Shown piece by piece: positions 8,009-16,045 of a stretch of 37,645 nucleotides of DNA. Under the pieces are notes generated by a model. It was not told the origin of the DNA. It saw only the letters and a program-made list of their open reading frames with translations, and did not search any database. The translations under genes were made by a program, and so were the position numbers. This DNA is from an uncultured Alcaligenaceae bacterium (GTDB lineage Bacteria > Pseudomonadota > Gammaproteobacteria > Burkholderiales > Burkholderiaceae_B), in assembly GCA_937952975.1 (NCBI GenBank), contig CALFXX010000129.1, forward strand, positions 1-37,645, given 5' to 3'. The first letter of the stretch is position 1; every line of letters begins with the position of its first letter.

Positions 8009-8704
8009 GTGATTCAAACTAGCCAACAACAAATTGTCGACGAGGCGATCACCTCACGTCATTCTATGCGTGCCTATTTACCCACACCAGTCTCGCGCGA
8101 AGACATCACCCGCATGCTTGAAGTGGCAGCGCGTGCGCCCTCGGGTTCAAACACTCAGCCTTGGAAAGCCTATGTATTGATGGGCGAAATGAAAGAGCGA
8201 CTGACCGCCGAAATTTTGGCCGTCTATCACGATAAAGCTCAATTCGAGGCGCTCACTGAAGACTACCGCTATTACCCGAGCGACTGGAGTTCGCCTTATT
8301 TAGAGCGCCGTCGCAAAGTCGGCCTCGATCTATACAAACTCTTAGGCTTAGGGCGCGACGACAAAGCCGGCATGCACGCCCAGCATGGCAAAAACTATAC
8401 TTTTTTTGGCGCTCCCGTGGGCATGATCTTTACCGTCGAACGCAAAATGAATACCGGTTCTTGGCTGGACTTTGGCTGCTTTTTACAGAGCCTGATGGTT
8501 GCCGCACGCGGGCGTGGCCTTGACACTTGTGCCCAGGCTGCCTTTAATCGGTTTCATCCCGTGATCAGACGCGTCACAGGGATCCCTGAAGAAGAGATCA
8601 TTATGTGTGGGCTCGCGCTAGGGGTCGCTGACATGAGTCAAATTGAAAACACCTTGATCAGCGAACGCGAGCCAGTCGATCGTTTCGCTAAGTTTTTAGA
8701 CTAG
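8009..8704 (+). CDS. Nitroreductase-family FMN oxidoreductase
   Basis: 231 residues of the NAD(P)H-dependent, FMN-binding nitroreductase family. FMN-phosphate binding segment RHSMRAYLPTPVSREDI (residues 18-34) and APSGSNTQPWKAYVL are characteristic, as is GLALGVAD near the C-terminus with downstream Arg-rich tail. Such enzymes reduce nitroaromatics, quinones or activated double bonds; the substrate is not predictable. The start is GTG at 8009. It diverges from the racemase operon across a 209-base region and is followed on the same strand by the TerC gene 214 bases later. Confidence 0.9.
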   Translation: MIQTSQQQIVDEAITSRHSMRAYLPTPVSREDITRMLEVAARAPSGSNTQPWKAYVLMGEMKERLTAEILAVYHDKAQFEALTEDYRYYPSDWSSPYLERRRKVGLDLYKLLGLGRDDKAGMHAQHGKNYTFFGAPVGMIFTVERKMNTGSWLDFGCFLQSLMVAARGRGLDTCAQAAFNRFHPVIRRVTGIPEEEIIMCGLALGVADMSQIENTLISEREPVDRFAKFLD

Positions 8705-8747
8705 CTTTTTAGACCGACTCAGGGTTAACACTAATCCCGGCGTTCCT

Positions 8748-8868
8748 AAACTGGCCAATCAATTAAAGCACCGAGTGGCTCACCCAACGAAAGGCAACGA
8801 TCCGCTAAAAAAGTCATTACAAATGTTGGCTGCGGTGTAAACTTCGCTGCACTGAATTGGCCAGTGTT
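8748..8868 (+). ncRNA. Candidate structured leader of the TerC gene
   Basis: A perfect 10-base inverted pair, ACTGGCCAAT (8750-8759) and ATTGGCCAGT (8856-8865), encloses two further nested complementary pairs: GCACCG (8768-8773) with CGGTGT (8833-8838), and CCAACG (8784-8789) with TGTTGG (8824-8829), each with one G-U pair. A competing hairpin CACTG (8850-8854)/CAGTG (8862-8866) would break the outer helix. TerC-family genes are often under the manganese-sensing yybP-ykoY riboswitch, but its conserved loop bases are not recognisable here. The repeats contain the self-complementary TGGCCA, so paired protein-binding sites are an equal alternative. Inference only. Confidence 0.35.
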
Positions 8869-8918
8869 TAATTGGCTATTACGATTTTTTTCAACCTTAT
8901 CCACATCATAAAAAAACT

Positions 8919-9611
8919 ATGGACTTCTCGCTCTCATTACATGAATTCTGGATCCCGTTGGGTCAGATTCTTTTGGTCAATATCGTGCTATCGGGTGATA
9001 ACGCTGTGGTTATTGCACTTGCGGCTCGGTCGTTACCCGCCAAACAACAAAAGCTTGCAATTTTTTGGGGTTCGGGCGCCGCGATTGTGATGCGAATTCT
9101 GTTGACAATTTTTGCGGTCAAACTACTAACGTTGCCGTACTTGAAACTGATTGGCGCAGTTTTGTTGGTTTGGATCGGTATCCAGCTTCTGGGCGCTGAT
9201 GACGGTGAAGAGAACGTATCGTCAAGCGATAACTTAATGACAGCGATCAAGACGATTCTGCTGGCTGATTTGGTCATGAGCTTGGATAACGTGTTGGGCG
9301 TCGCGGCGGCAGCCAAAGGTAGCATGCCCCTGTTGATCATCGGTCTGGCTGTCAGTATCCCGTTGGTCATTTTTGGCGCCTCGCTTCTTTTGAAAGTCAT
9401 GGAGCGCTTCCCAATCATCATCACGATTGGCGGCGGCCTGTTAGGCTGGGTAGCTGGCGAGATGGCAGTGACTGATCCAGCGGTTAGCGGCTGGCTCGAG
9501 GCTAATGCACCGTACATGCACCACATGTATGTTGGCCCAATTATCTGCACGCTCATCGTATTAATCACAGGCAAAGTGCTCGCCAGTAAGCATCACGAAA
9601 AATCCGCTTAA
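8919..9611 (+). CDS. TerC/YjbE-family integral membrane protein
   Basis: 230 residues with about seven hydrophobic segments. The two repeated halves each carry the family acidic motif: LSGDNAVVIALAAR (Asp27) and LVMSLDNVLGVAAAA (Asp123), expected to line the transported-ion path. Family members such as B. subtilis MeeF/MeeY and E. coli Alx take part in manganese export or metal supply to exoenzymes; tellurite resistance is only the historic name. The ATG at 8919 has no Shine-Dalgarno-like sequence (it is preceded by A-rich bases), which may mean the leader structure or an unusual initiation mode matters. It converges on a Bug receptor gene with a shared terminator between them. Confidence 0.88.
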   Translation: MDFSLSLHEFWIPLGQILLVNIVLSGDNAVVIALAARSLPAKQQKLAIFWGSGAAIVMRILLTIFAVKLLTLPYLKLIGAVLLVWIGIQLLGADDGEENVSSSDNLMTAIKTILLADLVMSLDNVLGVAAAAKGSMPLLIIGLAVSIPLVIFGASLLLKVMERFPIIITIGGGLLGWVAGEMAVTDPAVSGWLEANAPYMHHMYVGPIICTLIVLITGKVLASKHHEKSA

Positions 9612-9618
9612 CGTTTAC

Positions 9619-9696
9619 GAGCAGTTGTAGGGAGCGGTTGCAAGGAGCGGTTGCCAGAAGCGTTTGCAACGAGCGGTTGCCAGAAGCGGTTGCAGA
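9619..9696. repeat. Degenerate short tandem repeat after the TerC gene
   Basis: Six imperfect units of 12-14 bases built on gagcggttgc start at 9619, 9632, 9645, 9659, 9671 and 9685. The last four form two 26-base super-units (9645-9670 and 9671-9696) that differ at only a few positions. It begins eight bases after the TerC stop codon, before the terminator. No protein-coding role was seen. Confidence 0.85.
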
Positions 9697-9748
9697 CTTA
9701 GGGCGGTCGCGATAAAAACCTGCAACCAAGCTTGAAAGGTATCAAAAT

Positions 9749-9780
9749 AAAGCGCCACGACTAATTTGTCGTGGCGCTTT
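9749..9780. terminator. Bidirectional terminator between converging genes
   Basis: A perfect 13-bp inverted repeat, aaagcgccacgac (9749-9761) and gtcgtggcgcttt (9768-9780), has a 6-base loop. On the minus strand the stem is followed by TATTTTGAT, on the plus strand it ends in TTT then GCTATTTG. It serves the TerC gene (plus) and the Bug gene (minus). Confidence 0.88.
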
Positions 9781-9902
9781 GCTATTTGTCGTTACGACGA
9801 TTATTGGTCGTTACGATGACTATTTGGTGAAGCCTCTGATCGTCGCGTATTCACACAGAATCAGCCCTCAGGTGAGCGATCAACCCAACGCGAGTTCTCT
9901 CA

Positions 9903-10883
9903 TCAAAACTTGATCGTTCGCACCACTTTGCCCCAGGTCTCGTACTCTTGGGCGACAAATTCACGCATTTCTTGCGGCGTAGTCGGGTCGGCCGCCATCG
10001 CCGCACCATTTAACCGGTCAAGCGTGGCGGCGTCGTGCAGAGACGCAACAATGGCTTGATTGAGTTTGTTAATGATGTCGAGGGGGGTGCGCGCTGGCGC
10101 GATAAACCCGTACCAGTTAGTCGCCTGATATTTTTCAAATCCCTGCTCGGCCATGGTGGGCACATCAGGCAACGAAGCTTCACGTTTAGCACCCGTCACA
10201 GCCAGGCCGCGTAACTTACCCCCTTTGATTTGCGGCACCGCAGTCGGCGCGCTAGCAAACACAGCCTGGATATTACCGGCGAGCAGGTCAGTCATCACGG
10301 GTCCACCGCCTTTGTAATTGATATGCTCAGCCACGGTACCCGCGCGCGACTGCAACAACTCACCCGCGAGGTGTCCGGCACTACCCAAACCAGCCGAGCC
10401 GTAAAACAAAGGCTTGTCTTTGTCTTTTGCAGCAGCAATAAAATCCGCTAGCGTTTTGATTGGCGAATCAGTACGAACCACCAACACGTTACCGAAGGTG
10501 ACTCCACCAGAAATCATCTCAAAATCTTTTAAAGGTTGGTAGCTTGTGCCACCAGGCATATGCGGATTGACTGCCATTGAACCGACGTTGGCCAAACCAA
10601 TGGTGTAACCATCGGGCGCAGCCTTGGCAATGGTCTCGCACGCAATGTTGCCACCCGCACCTGCGCGATTTTCAACTACAACGGTTTGGCCTAAGAGTGC
10701 AGAAAGCTTAACTGCAATCGTACGTGCTGCCGAATCGGTACCACCGCCCGGCGCAAAACCTACGACGAGGCGGATAGGCTTGGTAGGAAAACGCTCTGCC
10801 GACTCGGTTTGTGCCAAAGCGCTTGACGCACAAAACAACGCGAACAAGCAGACTGCCAGCCTGCTACCGATTAGTTTAAACAT
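9903..10883 (-). CDS. Bug/TctC-family periplasmic solute receptor 1
   Basis: 326 residues. Residues 1-25 form a Sec signal peptide ending ALAQ; the mature part begins with the family's PTKPIRLVVGFAPGGGTD, whose GGGTD turn (46-50) contacts a ligand carboxylate. Bug proteins are extracytoplasmic receptors of tripartite tricarboxylate transporters, and in Bordetella-type genomes many are orphans that bind organic acids, amino acids or nicotinate-like compounds. ENRAGAGGNIA and YGFIAPARTP are further family blocks. This copy stands alone, divergent from the cyclotransferase operon, and ends at the shared terminator. An AAAGGC ribosome site precedes the ATG. Confidence 0.93.
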   Translation of the reverse strand: MFKLIGSRLAVCLFALFCASSALAQTESAERFPTKPIRLVVGFAPGGGTDSAARTIAVKLSALLGQTVVVENRAGAGGNIACETIAKAAPDGYTIGLANVGSMAVNPHMPGGTSYQPLKDFEMISGGVTFGNVLVVRTDSPIKTLADFIAAAKDKDKPLFYGSAGLGSAGHLAGELLQSRAGTVAEHINYKGGGPVMTDLLAGNIQAVFASAPTAVPQIKGGKLRGLAVTGAKREASLPDVPTMAEQGFEKYQATNWYGFIAPARTPLDIINKLNQAIVASLHDAATLDRLNGAAMAADPTTPQEMREFVAQEYETWGKVVRTIKF

Positions 10884-11000
10884 GTCTGCCTTTGCATTTT
10901 AATTTCTTAAACTTGAAGAGGTGCGCCATTTCAAATGAAACGTCACTAACAAGAGATTAACGGCTTCACAATTGAATCTATTATATAAATGAGCACCTGA

Positions 11001-11043
11001 CTAGTGATTTGACCACGAGAGGCTAGCGATTTGGACGCGAGAG
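11001..11043. repeat. 21-bp imperfect direct repeat before the cyclotransferase gene
   Basis: Two copies, 11001-11021 and 11023-11043, agree at 17 of 21 positions. Both end in gagag, and the second sits directly before the ATG at 11050, so the ribosome site appears duplicated. The segment just upstream (TTAACG 10957-10962, TATTAT 10979-10984) could be the promoter. Confidence 0.6.
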
Positions 11044-11049
11044 TCAACC

Positions 11050-11460
11050 ATGAACAACATCTTTACCTACGGCTCACTCATGTACCCTGAGATATTTGCA
11101 GCGGTCGCAGGGCAAACCTACCGGTTTCAACCAGCAACCCTACCAAACTGGCGCAGGCATCGGTTGCAAGGCGAAACCTACCCAGCGGCGATACCCTGTT
11201 CAGACCATCAGTTAGAAGGGGTTGTGTGGTTCAATGTCAGCGCAGATTCGCTTGAACGCTTAGACAGGTTTGAAACATCTAGCTACGCCCGCCAACAAGT
11301 TCAAGTACACACCCATGACCGGGGCACATACGCGGCATATATTTACCGTTGGCTTGATCGGTCTCGACTGCTAGACGAAGACTGGTCAACTGAAGTGTTT
11401 GAGACGCAGCACTTGAAGCATTTTTTTGAAATTCACGACAAGGTATCTCGCTCAGAATGA
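11050..11460 (+). CDS. Gamma-glutamylcyclotransferase-like (GGCT/AIG2) protein
   Basis: 136 residues of the GGCT/AIG2 fold. FTYGSLM (5-11) forms the substrate-binding loop typical of the family and LDRFE (71-75) supplies the probable catalytic Glu75; TYAAYIYRW is the last core strand. Family enzymes release 5-oxoproline from gamma-glutamyl compounds, but many bacterial members have no known substrate. It is the first gene of a chain: its TGA overlaps the ATG of the Bug gene (ATGA, 11457-11460), so its product may act on the compound captured by that receptor. Confidence 0.85.
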   Translation: MNNIFTYGSLMYPEIFAAVAGQTYRFQPATLPNWRRHRLQGETYPAAIPCSDHQLEGVVWFNVSADSLERLDRFETSSYARQQVQVHTHDRGTYAAYIYRWLDRSRLLDEDWSTEVFETQHLKHFFEIHDKVSRSE

Positions 11461-12440
11461 TAAGTCGTCTCGTATTCGTGATAATCAGAGTGGTGACGGC
11501 GCTCGGCCTGGCGAGCGTGTCTTCAGCACTTTTTGCCCAAGCGCCATTTCCCAACAAACCGATCACACTGTTAGTTGGTAGCGCAGCCGGGGGCTCGAAC
11601 GACATCTTTGCACGCGCAATTGGTAAACACCTACAAACGGCTTTAGGCGTTGCCGTTGTGGTTGAAAATAAGCCCGCAGCGGGTGGAATCCTTGCCAACG
11701 TGCTCTTAGCCAAGGCGCCCGCCGATGGCTATACCTTGGTGGTTTTGTCGTCTACCTTCACAACAGGGGCGGCAATCCGAACCAATCTTCCCTACGATGC
11801 GCAAACGAGTTTTACCCCCGTGGCAATGTTAGCCAAAGGACCCTTACTCATCACTGTAGGTAAACAAACACCGTTTGAGTCTCTTGAGGCGCTTGTGGCT
11901 TTTGCAAAAGCCAACCCCGCCAAGCTCAATTACGGCACCTCTGGCGTGGGCAGTATCAATCAATTTGCGACAGAAATTTTGGCTGAAGCTGCACAGATCA
12001 AACTGACGCATGTGCCTTACAAAGGCATGAGCCCAGCCGTGACAGACCTGATCGGCGGGCAAATCGATTTGTTGATCGCTAGTGCTCCCTCTTTACTTGC
12101 TCAAGTTACTGGCGACAAAATCCGAGCTTTGGCAGTCAGCACAGCATCGCGCAGCGACGTTGCACCCTCGATTCGGTCTGTCGGTGAAGCGGGTTACGCA
12201 CAAAGTGCGGTCGAGCTTTGGTGGGGCGTACTCGCCCCCGCGAACACCCCTCAACCAATCGTGCAGAAGCTTAATGCACACATCAATAAGGTAATCACCT
12301 CTGACGAGATGAAAAACTTTTTTATTAAAGAAGGCGCGAGCCCTGCCGCAATGAGCGCAGAAGCCTTTGCTCAACATCTGTCGACTGAGTTGGCGCGCTG
12401 GAAGCGCGTGGCTCAAGCAGCTGATATTCAACCCGAGTGA
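11457..12440 (+). CDS. Bug/TctC-family receptor 2
   Basis: 327 residues with a signal peptide of about 28 residues ending SALFAQ. The ligand turn reads AAGGSND (44-49), so the Thr of the usual GGGTD is changed to Asn and one Gly to Ser, which suggests a different ligand from receptor 1. VVVENKPAAGGILA, LTHVPYKGMSPAVTDLIGGQID and WWGVLAPANTP are family blocks. It overlaps the preceding gene by ATGA and the following CoA-transferase by GTGA, the clearest case in the window of a receptor embedded in a metabolic operon. Confidence 0.92.
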   Translation: MISRLVFVIIRVVTALGLASVSSALFAQAPFPNKPITLLVGSAAGGSNDIFARAIGKHLQTALGVAVVVENKPAAGGILANVLLAKAPADGYTLVVLSSTFTTGAAIRTNLPYDAQTSFTPVAMLAKGPLLITVGKQTPFESLEALVAFAKANPAKLNYGTSGVGSINQFATEILAEAAQIKLTHVPYKGMSPAVTDLIGGQIDLLIASAPSLLAQVTGDKIRALAVSTASRSDVAPSIRSVGEAGYAQSAVELWWGVLAPANTPQPIVQKLNAHINKVITSDEMKNFFIKEGASPAAMSAEAFAQHLSTELARWKRVAQAADIQPE

Positions 12441-13651
12441 GTCTTATGACACAACCATCATCTTCAACACAAACCTCTGCGCTACCCCAAAGAACCGGTC
12501 AGAAAGGCCCGCTCTCAGGAGTGCGTGTGATTGATCTATCAGCCTATATTGCCGGGCCTTACGGCTGTTCGTTGCTGGCCGATCAAGGCGCAGAGATTAT
12601 CAAAATTGAGCCACCAAGCGGTGATAACTTGCGCCGCTACCCTTCTTCTTTGTCTTCAGAAAGCCGAGCATTTTTAGGTGTCAACCGCAGCAAACTGGCC
12701 GCAGTCCTTGACATCAAAGACCCAGACGATCTCGCCACCCTGCTGACTTTGATCGAAACTGCCGACGTCTTAGTCCATAACTTCAGGCCAAGCGTCGCCC
12801 CGCGCATCGGCATCGGCTACGACACACTCAAGGTGTTGAATCCCCGTTTGATTTACTGCGCAGTCAGTGGCTATGGCGAATCTGGCCCCTACAAAGAAAA
12901 AGCGGGCTTTGACCAAGTCTTACAAACAATGACCGGCATGACAATATTTCAAGGTAAGCCAGGCGGACCACCCGAGATTTTGTATGGCTCGATTGTCGAC
13001 TATTACACCTCAGCCTTAGTAGCCGGGGCCGTGTCTTCAGCGTTGTTTGAACGAGAGCGCTCTGGGCAAGGTCAGTTTGTCAGTGTCTCGTTGCTGGCGG
13101 CCGCACTCACCTTGCAATCAGCACGACTGGTATGGGCCGAAGGCGAAGGGCGAGAGGTTGGTCGTGACATGCGCTCACTTGGCATTACAGGCATCCACCC
13201 CACACGTGAAGGCTATCTATACATCTCTGCGAACGTCCCACATTTTTGGACTGCCTTATGCCAAAAAGTTGGGCTACCAGAATTGGCAACGAACGAACGC
13301 TACGACACCGTGCGCAAGCGTGCCCAGCATCAAGAAGAGATCGTGCCAAAAATACGCGAAGCGCTTTTAAAACACAGCGCGCTTGAATGGGAAGCTATTT
13401 TCGGCGAAGAGGTTCCTTGCTCAACGGCCCTGTCAATCGAAGACATGTTCGAGCACCCGCAGGTCGCGAGTCAAGACATGATCACAAATTTTGAACACCC
13501 CGTCGTGGGCAATTATCGTGGGCTCAAACGCTCAATCAAATTTAGCCGTACGCCGGGCCCTGAACCCTTTGCCGCGCCAACCCTCGGGCAGCATACTGAA
13601 CTGGTACGAACTGAAGCAAAACGCCTGCGCAAAGCGAGTAGAAAAATATGA
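12437..13651 (+). CDS. CaiB/BaiF family III CoA-transferase
   Basis: 404 residues. GPLSGVRVIDLSAYIAGPYGCSLLADQGAEIIKIE is the family N-terminus, NRSKLAAVLDIKD and HNFRPSVAPRIGIGY follow, and Asp188 in GSIVDYYTSA matches the catalytic aspartate of formyl-CoA transferase. It would move CoA from one acyl group to a free acid, activating the acid. It lacks the AGHDINY and IEPQFY signatures of the racemase at 6672-7799, so it is a transferase and not a racemase. Start: GTG 12437 overlaps the Bug stop; an ATG at 12446 in the same frame is the alternative. The stop overlaps the next ATG. Confidence 0.9.
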   Translation: MSLMTQPSSSTQTSALPQRTGQKGPLSGVRVIDLSAYIAGPYGCSLLADQGAEIIKIEPPSGDNLRRYPSSLSSESRAFLGVNRSKLAAVLDIKDPDDLATLLTLIETADVLVHNFRPSVAPRIGIGYDTLKVLNPRLIYCAVSGYGESGPYKEKAGFDQVLQTMTGMTIFQGKPGGPPEILYGSIVDYYTSALVAGAVSSALFERERSGQGQFVSVSLLAAALTLQSARLVWAEGEGREVGRDMRSLGITGIHPTREGYLYISANVPHFWTALCQKVGLPELATNERYDTVRKRAQHQEEIVPKIREALLKHSALEWEAIFGEEVPCSTALSIEDMFEHPQVASQDMITNFEHPVVGNYRGLKRSIKFSRTPGPEPFAAPTLGQHTELVRTEAKRLRKASRKI

Positions 13652-14544
13652 CCACACACGCATCTTCGGCTCCACACTCCGTAACGCCCGTTCCAAACTC
13701 TGCCGGCACGAATACTCCGCTGCTCGCGGTGCCGCCAAAGTCTTGTGACTGCCACTTACATATTTACGATGCAAGATTTGCGCAATCTGCTGACGCCGCA
13801 GCACTGCATGCACTGGCGACAGTAAACGAGTATCGGTTACTACAAAAGCGCTTGGGCACTGAGCGCGCAGTGATTGTGACCCCACGTAATTACGGCGTTG
13901 AAAATGACGTGACGCTCGATGCGATCGCGCAACTGGGTATTGAACGGACTCGCGGGGTGGCTGTCTTGCGAAGTGATGTCAGCGACGCAACGCTCAAGGC
14001 GTTGGATGCGGGCGGCATTCGCGGCGTGCGCTTCTCTCTGTACACACCGAAAAATGCAGCGGCAAGCTTTGAGATGGTCGAGCCACTTGCTGCGCGTATT
14101 GCCGATCTGGGCTGGCACCTTCAGTTGCACTGGACCGCAGATCAAATCGTTGCACACGAAGCAATGCTTAAACGTCTGCCAACTCAAATTGTGTTCGATC
14201 ACATGACACGACTGCCGCAGCCCCTTGGTCTTAACCATCCCGCCGTCAACATTGTCGAATATCTTTTGGCGCAGGGACGCACGTGGATCAAACTGTCGGG
14301 CGCTTATTTAGATAGTCAGGTCGGTGAGACGGGTGATTTTTTAGATATCGATGCGGTCGCGCGTCACTGGATTGACACGGCACCTGACCGCCTGGTGTGG
14401 GGCAGTGACTGGCCACACCCCACTGAGGCAACCAAGCCCAACGATGCCAATATGCTTGACATGCTGGCGCGTTGGACAACTGAGCCTGCAGTGATTGAGA
14501 AGATTTTGGTTCAAAACCCCAGCGAGCTATATGGTTTTAGCTAA
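13648..14544 (+). CDS. Amidohydrolase-2 / PDC-lactonase-like hydrolase
   Basis: 298-residue TIM-barrel metal-dependent or metal-independent hydrolase of the amidohydrolase-2 group. CDCHLHIYD gives the strand-1 HxH pair (His36, His38), GIRGVRFSLY (123-132) the strand-3/4 arginines, FDHMTRLP (183-190) His185, and WGSDWPHPTE (251-260) the terminal Asp254. This pattern is that of 2-pyrone-4,6-dicarboxylate lactonase (LigI) and related lactonases that open dicarboxylate lactone rings. The N-terminal 25 residues are Ser/Thr/Pro-rich and probably not structured. Last of the four overlapped genes. Confidence 0.88.
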   Translation: MTTHASSAPHSVTPVPNSAGTNTPLLAVPPKSCDCHLHIYDARFAQSADAAALHALATVNEYRLLQKRLGTERAVIVTPRNYGVENDVTLDAIAQLGIERTRGVAVLRSDVSDATLKALDAGGIRGVRFSLYTPKNAAASFEMVEPLAARIADLGWHLQLHWTADQIVAHEAMLKRLPTQIVFDHMTRLPQPLGLNHPAVNIVEYLLAQGRTWIKLSGAYLDSQVGETGDFLDIDAVARHWIDTAPDRLVWGSDWPHPTEATKPNDANMLDMLARWTTEPAVIEKILVQNPSELYGFS

Positions 14545-14562
14545 AGTCAACGCACAGACCGA

Positions 14563-14593
14563 AGGCGGGTTGCTGCCTCAAGCAGCATCGCCT
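14563..14593 (+). terminator. Possible terminator hairpin after the amidohydrolase gene
   Basis: AGGCG (14563-14567) and GCTGC (14572-14576) pair with GCAGC (14582-14586) and CGCCT (14589-14593) around loop CTCAA. There is no clear T-run after it, so termination is uncertain. Confidence 0.4.
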
Positions 14594-14693
14594 CAGTGCT
14601 CACCCAGGCCAACGTAAAACGTCCGCCATCCTCACCAGCCAAAATTTGGTTAAAAGCATATTTTCAGGCTGAGTTTCAAATACACTCTGCCCC

Positions 14694-15851
14694 ATGACCG
14701 CACCACGCAGAATTGCTCACTTGGATATGGATGCGTTTTTCGCATCTGTTGAATTGCTGACCTATCCAGAATTGCGCGGCCAAGCTGTGGTGGTAGGTGG
14801 GCGCAATTCAAGCGCTCCGATCCTGAACGCAGCTGGCCAAAAGCAGTTTTCGCACTTACGTGAATACGCCGGGAGAGGCGTTGTCACCACTTCGACGTAT
14901 GAAGCGCGTGCCTTGGGCGTATTTTCGGGCATGGGTTTGATGAAGTCAGCCGCCTTGGCGCCCGATGCAATTTTATTGCCCGCAAACTTCGAGGCTTATC
15001 GACGCTACTCGCGCCTGTTTAAAGAGGCCGTTGCCACTGTTGCACCTCATATTGAAGACCGCGGGATTGATGAAATCTATATTGACTTGACCCATATAGA
15101 AGAAGACTCGCTCGGGCTTGCCAAGCGCATCAAGCAGGCGGTTTTCAACGCCACCGGATTGAGCTGTTCAATCGGCATTACCTCAAACAAGCTGTTAGCA
15201 AAAATTTGTTCTGATCTGGATAAGCCAGATGGAATTACGATTCTCGAACCCGACGAACTCAGCACACGGATTTGGCCACTCGCTGCAAAAAAAATAAACG
15301 GAATTGGGCCTAAAGCAAACGAAAAACTTGCCGCATTAAAGATTCATACCATCGGTGACCTTGCCGCGGCACCCGCCGAGTTGCTCGTAGCACATTTTGG
15401 CCGAAGCACCGGTGCGTGGATGACACAAGTCGCCCAGGGCATCGACGAGCGCCCGGTTGTGACGTGGTCTGAGCCGAAGTCACTCAGTCGCGAAACCACC
15501 TTTGAGCGCGACTTGCATGTCAAGCACGACCGTGCAAGGTTATCTGAGGTTTTCACAAACCTTTGCCAGCGTCTGGCCGAAGACCTTCAACGCAAAGGCT
15601 ATGCGAGCCGCACCATCGGCATTAAATTAAAGTTCGCAGATTTTCAGGTTGTGACGCGCGACTTAACCCTGCCTGGGGACGTCAATGAGGGCCAGCAGAT
15701 ACGACAGGCTGCGACCGAGTGCTTAAAACGCGTCCCCCTTGAACAAAGGATTCGTCTACTAGGAGTGCGCGCTGGAAGCCTGCGCCCAGTGCAAGCAGCC
15801 GAATATATCGATCGAACCGCACAGCCCACGCTACCCTTTGAGTTTGAATAG
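14694..15851 (+). CDS. dinB: DNA polymerase IV (Y-family, translesion)
   Basis: 385 residues. HLDMDAFFASVE near the N-terminus and DRGIDEIYIDL supply the metal-binding acids; NGIGPKANEKLAALKIHTIGDLA is the helix-hairpin-helix thumb; QPTLPFEFE at the very end fits a beta-clamp binding peptide. Compared with E. coli DinB there is an insertion of about 20 residues after VVVGG (SSAPILNAAGQKQFSHLREYAG region). Pol IV copies across damaged bases in the cytoplasm. No CTGT-N8-ACAG-like LexA box was seen upstream. A GC-only 14-base palindrome (15851-15864) starts at its last stop base and may form a hairpin. Confidence 0.95.
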   Translation: MTAPRRIAHLDMDAFFASVELLTYPELRGQAVVVGGRNSSAPILNAAGQKQFSHLREYAGRGVVTTSTYEARALGVFSGMGLMKSAALAPDAILLPANFEAYRRYSRLFKEAVATVAPHIEDRGIDEIYIDLTHIEEDSLGLAKRIKQAVFNATGLSCSIGITSNKLLAKICSDLDKPDGITILEPDELSTRIWPLAAKKINGIGPKANEKLAALKIHTIGDLAAAPAELLVAHFGRSTGAWMTQVAQGIDERPVVTWSEPKSLSRETTFERDLHVKHDRARLSEVFTNLCQRLAEDLQRKGYASRTIGIKLKFADFQVVTRDLTLPGDVNEGQQIRQAATECLKRVPLEQRIRLLGVRAGSLRPVQAAEYIDRTAQPTLPFEFE

Positions 15852-16045
15852 CGCGGCGCCGCGCGTTCCCATTTCACCAACGCTCCGGTTCTCACAGCAG
15901 CACTGCTACGTTATCGGATTTGCGCGTAAAACCTCGCGGTTCAGGGCGGGGAAGATGCCAACGTTATAAGCAAAGATAAAATCGTTCTTTGACCGTGGTC
16001 GTTTAAGCCTCTACGCTCTAGGCTTTGCGATCTGCGTGACACCCC

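Noticed and set aside
8705..8918. yybP-ykoY manganese riboswitch upstream of the TerC gene
   Set aside because: The conserved GGGGAGUA-type element and loop bases could not be found; only an unnamed nested structure is reported.
8963..9574. 203-residue minus-strand frame opposite the TerC gene
   Set aside because: It is the antisense shadow of a strong membrane-protein gene; no family motif was seen.
12437..13651. Second alpha-methylacyl-CoA racemase
   Set aside because: It lacks the HDINY and IEPQFY signatures and has the transferase-type GSIVDYY aspartate.
14600..14693. LexA (SOS) box before dinB
   Set aside because: No CTGT-N8-ACAG-like dyad was found in the short upstream region.
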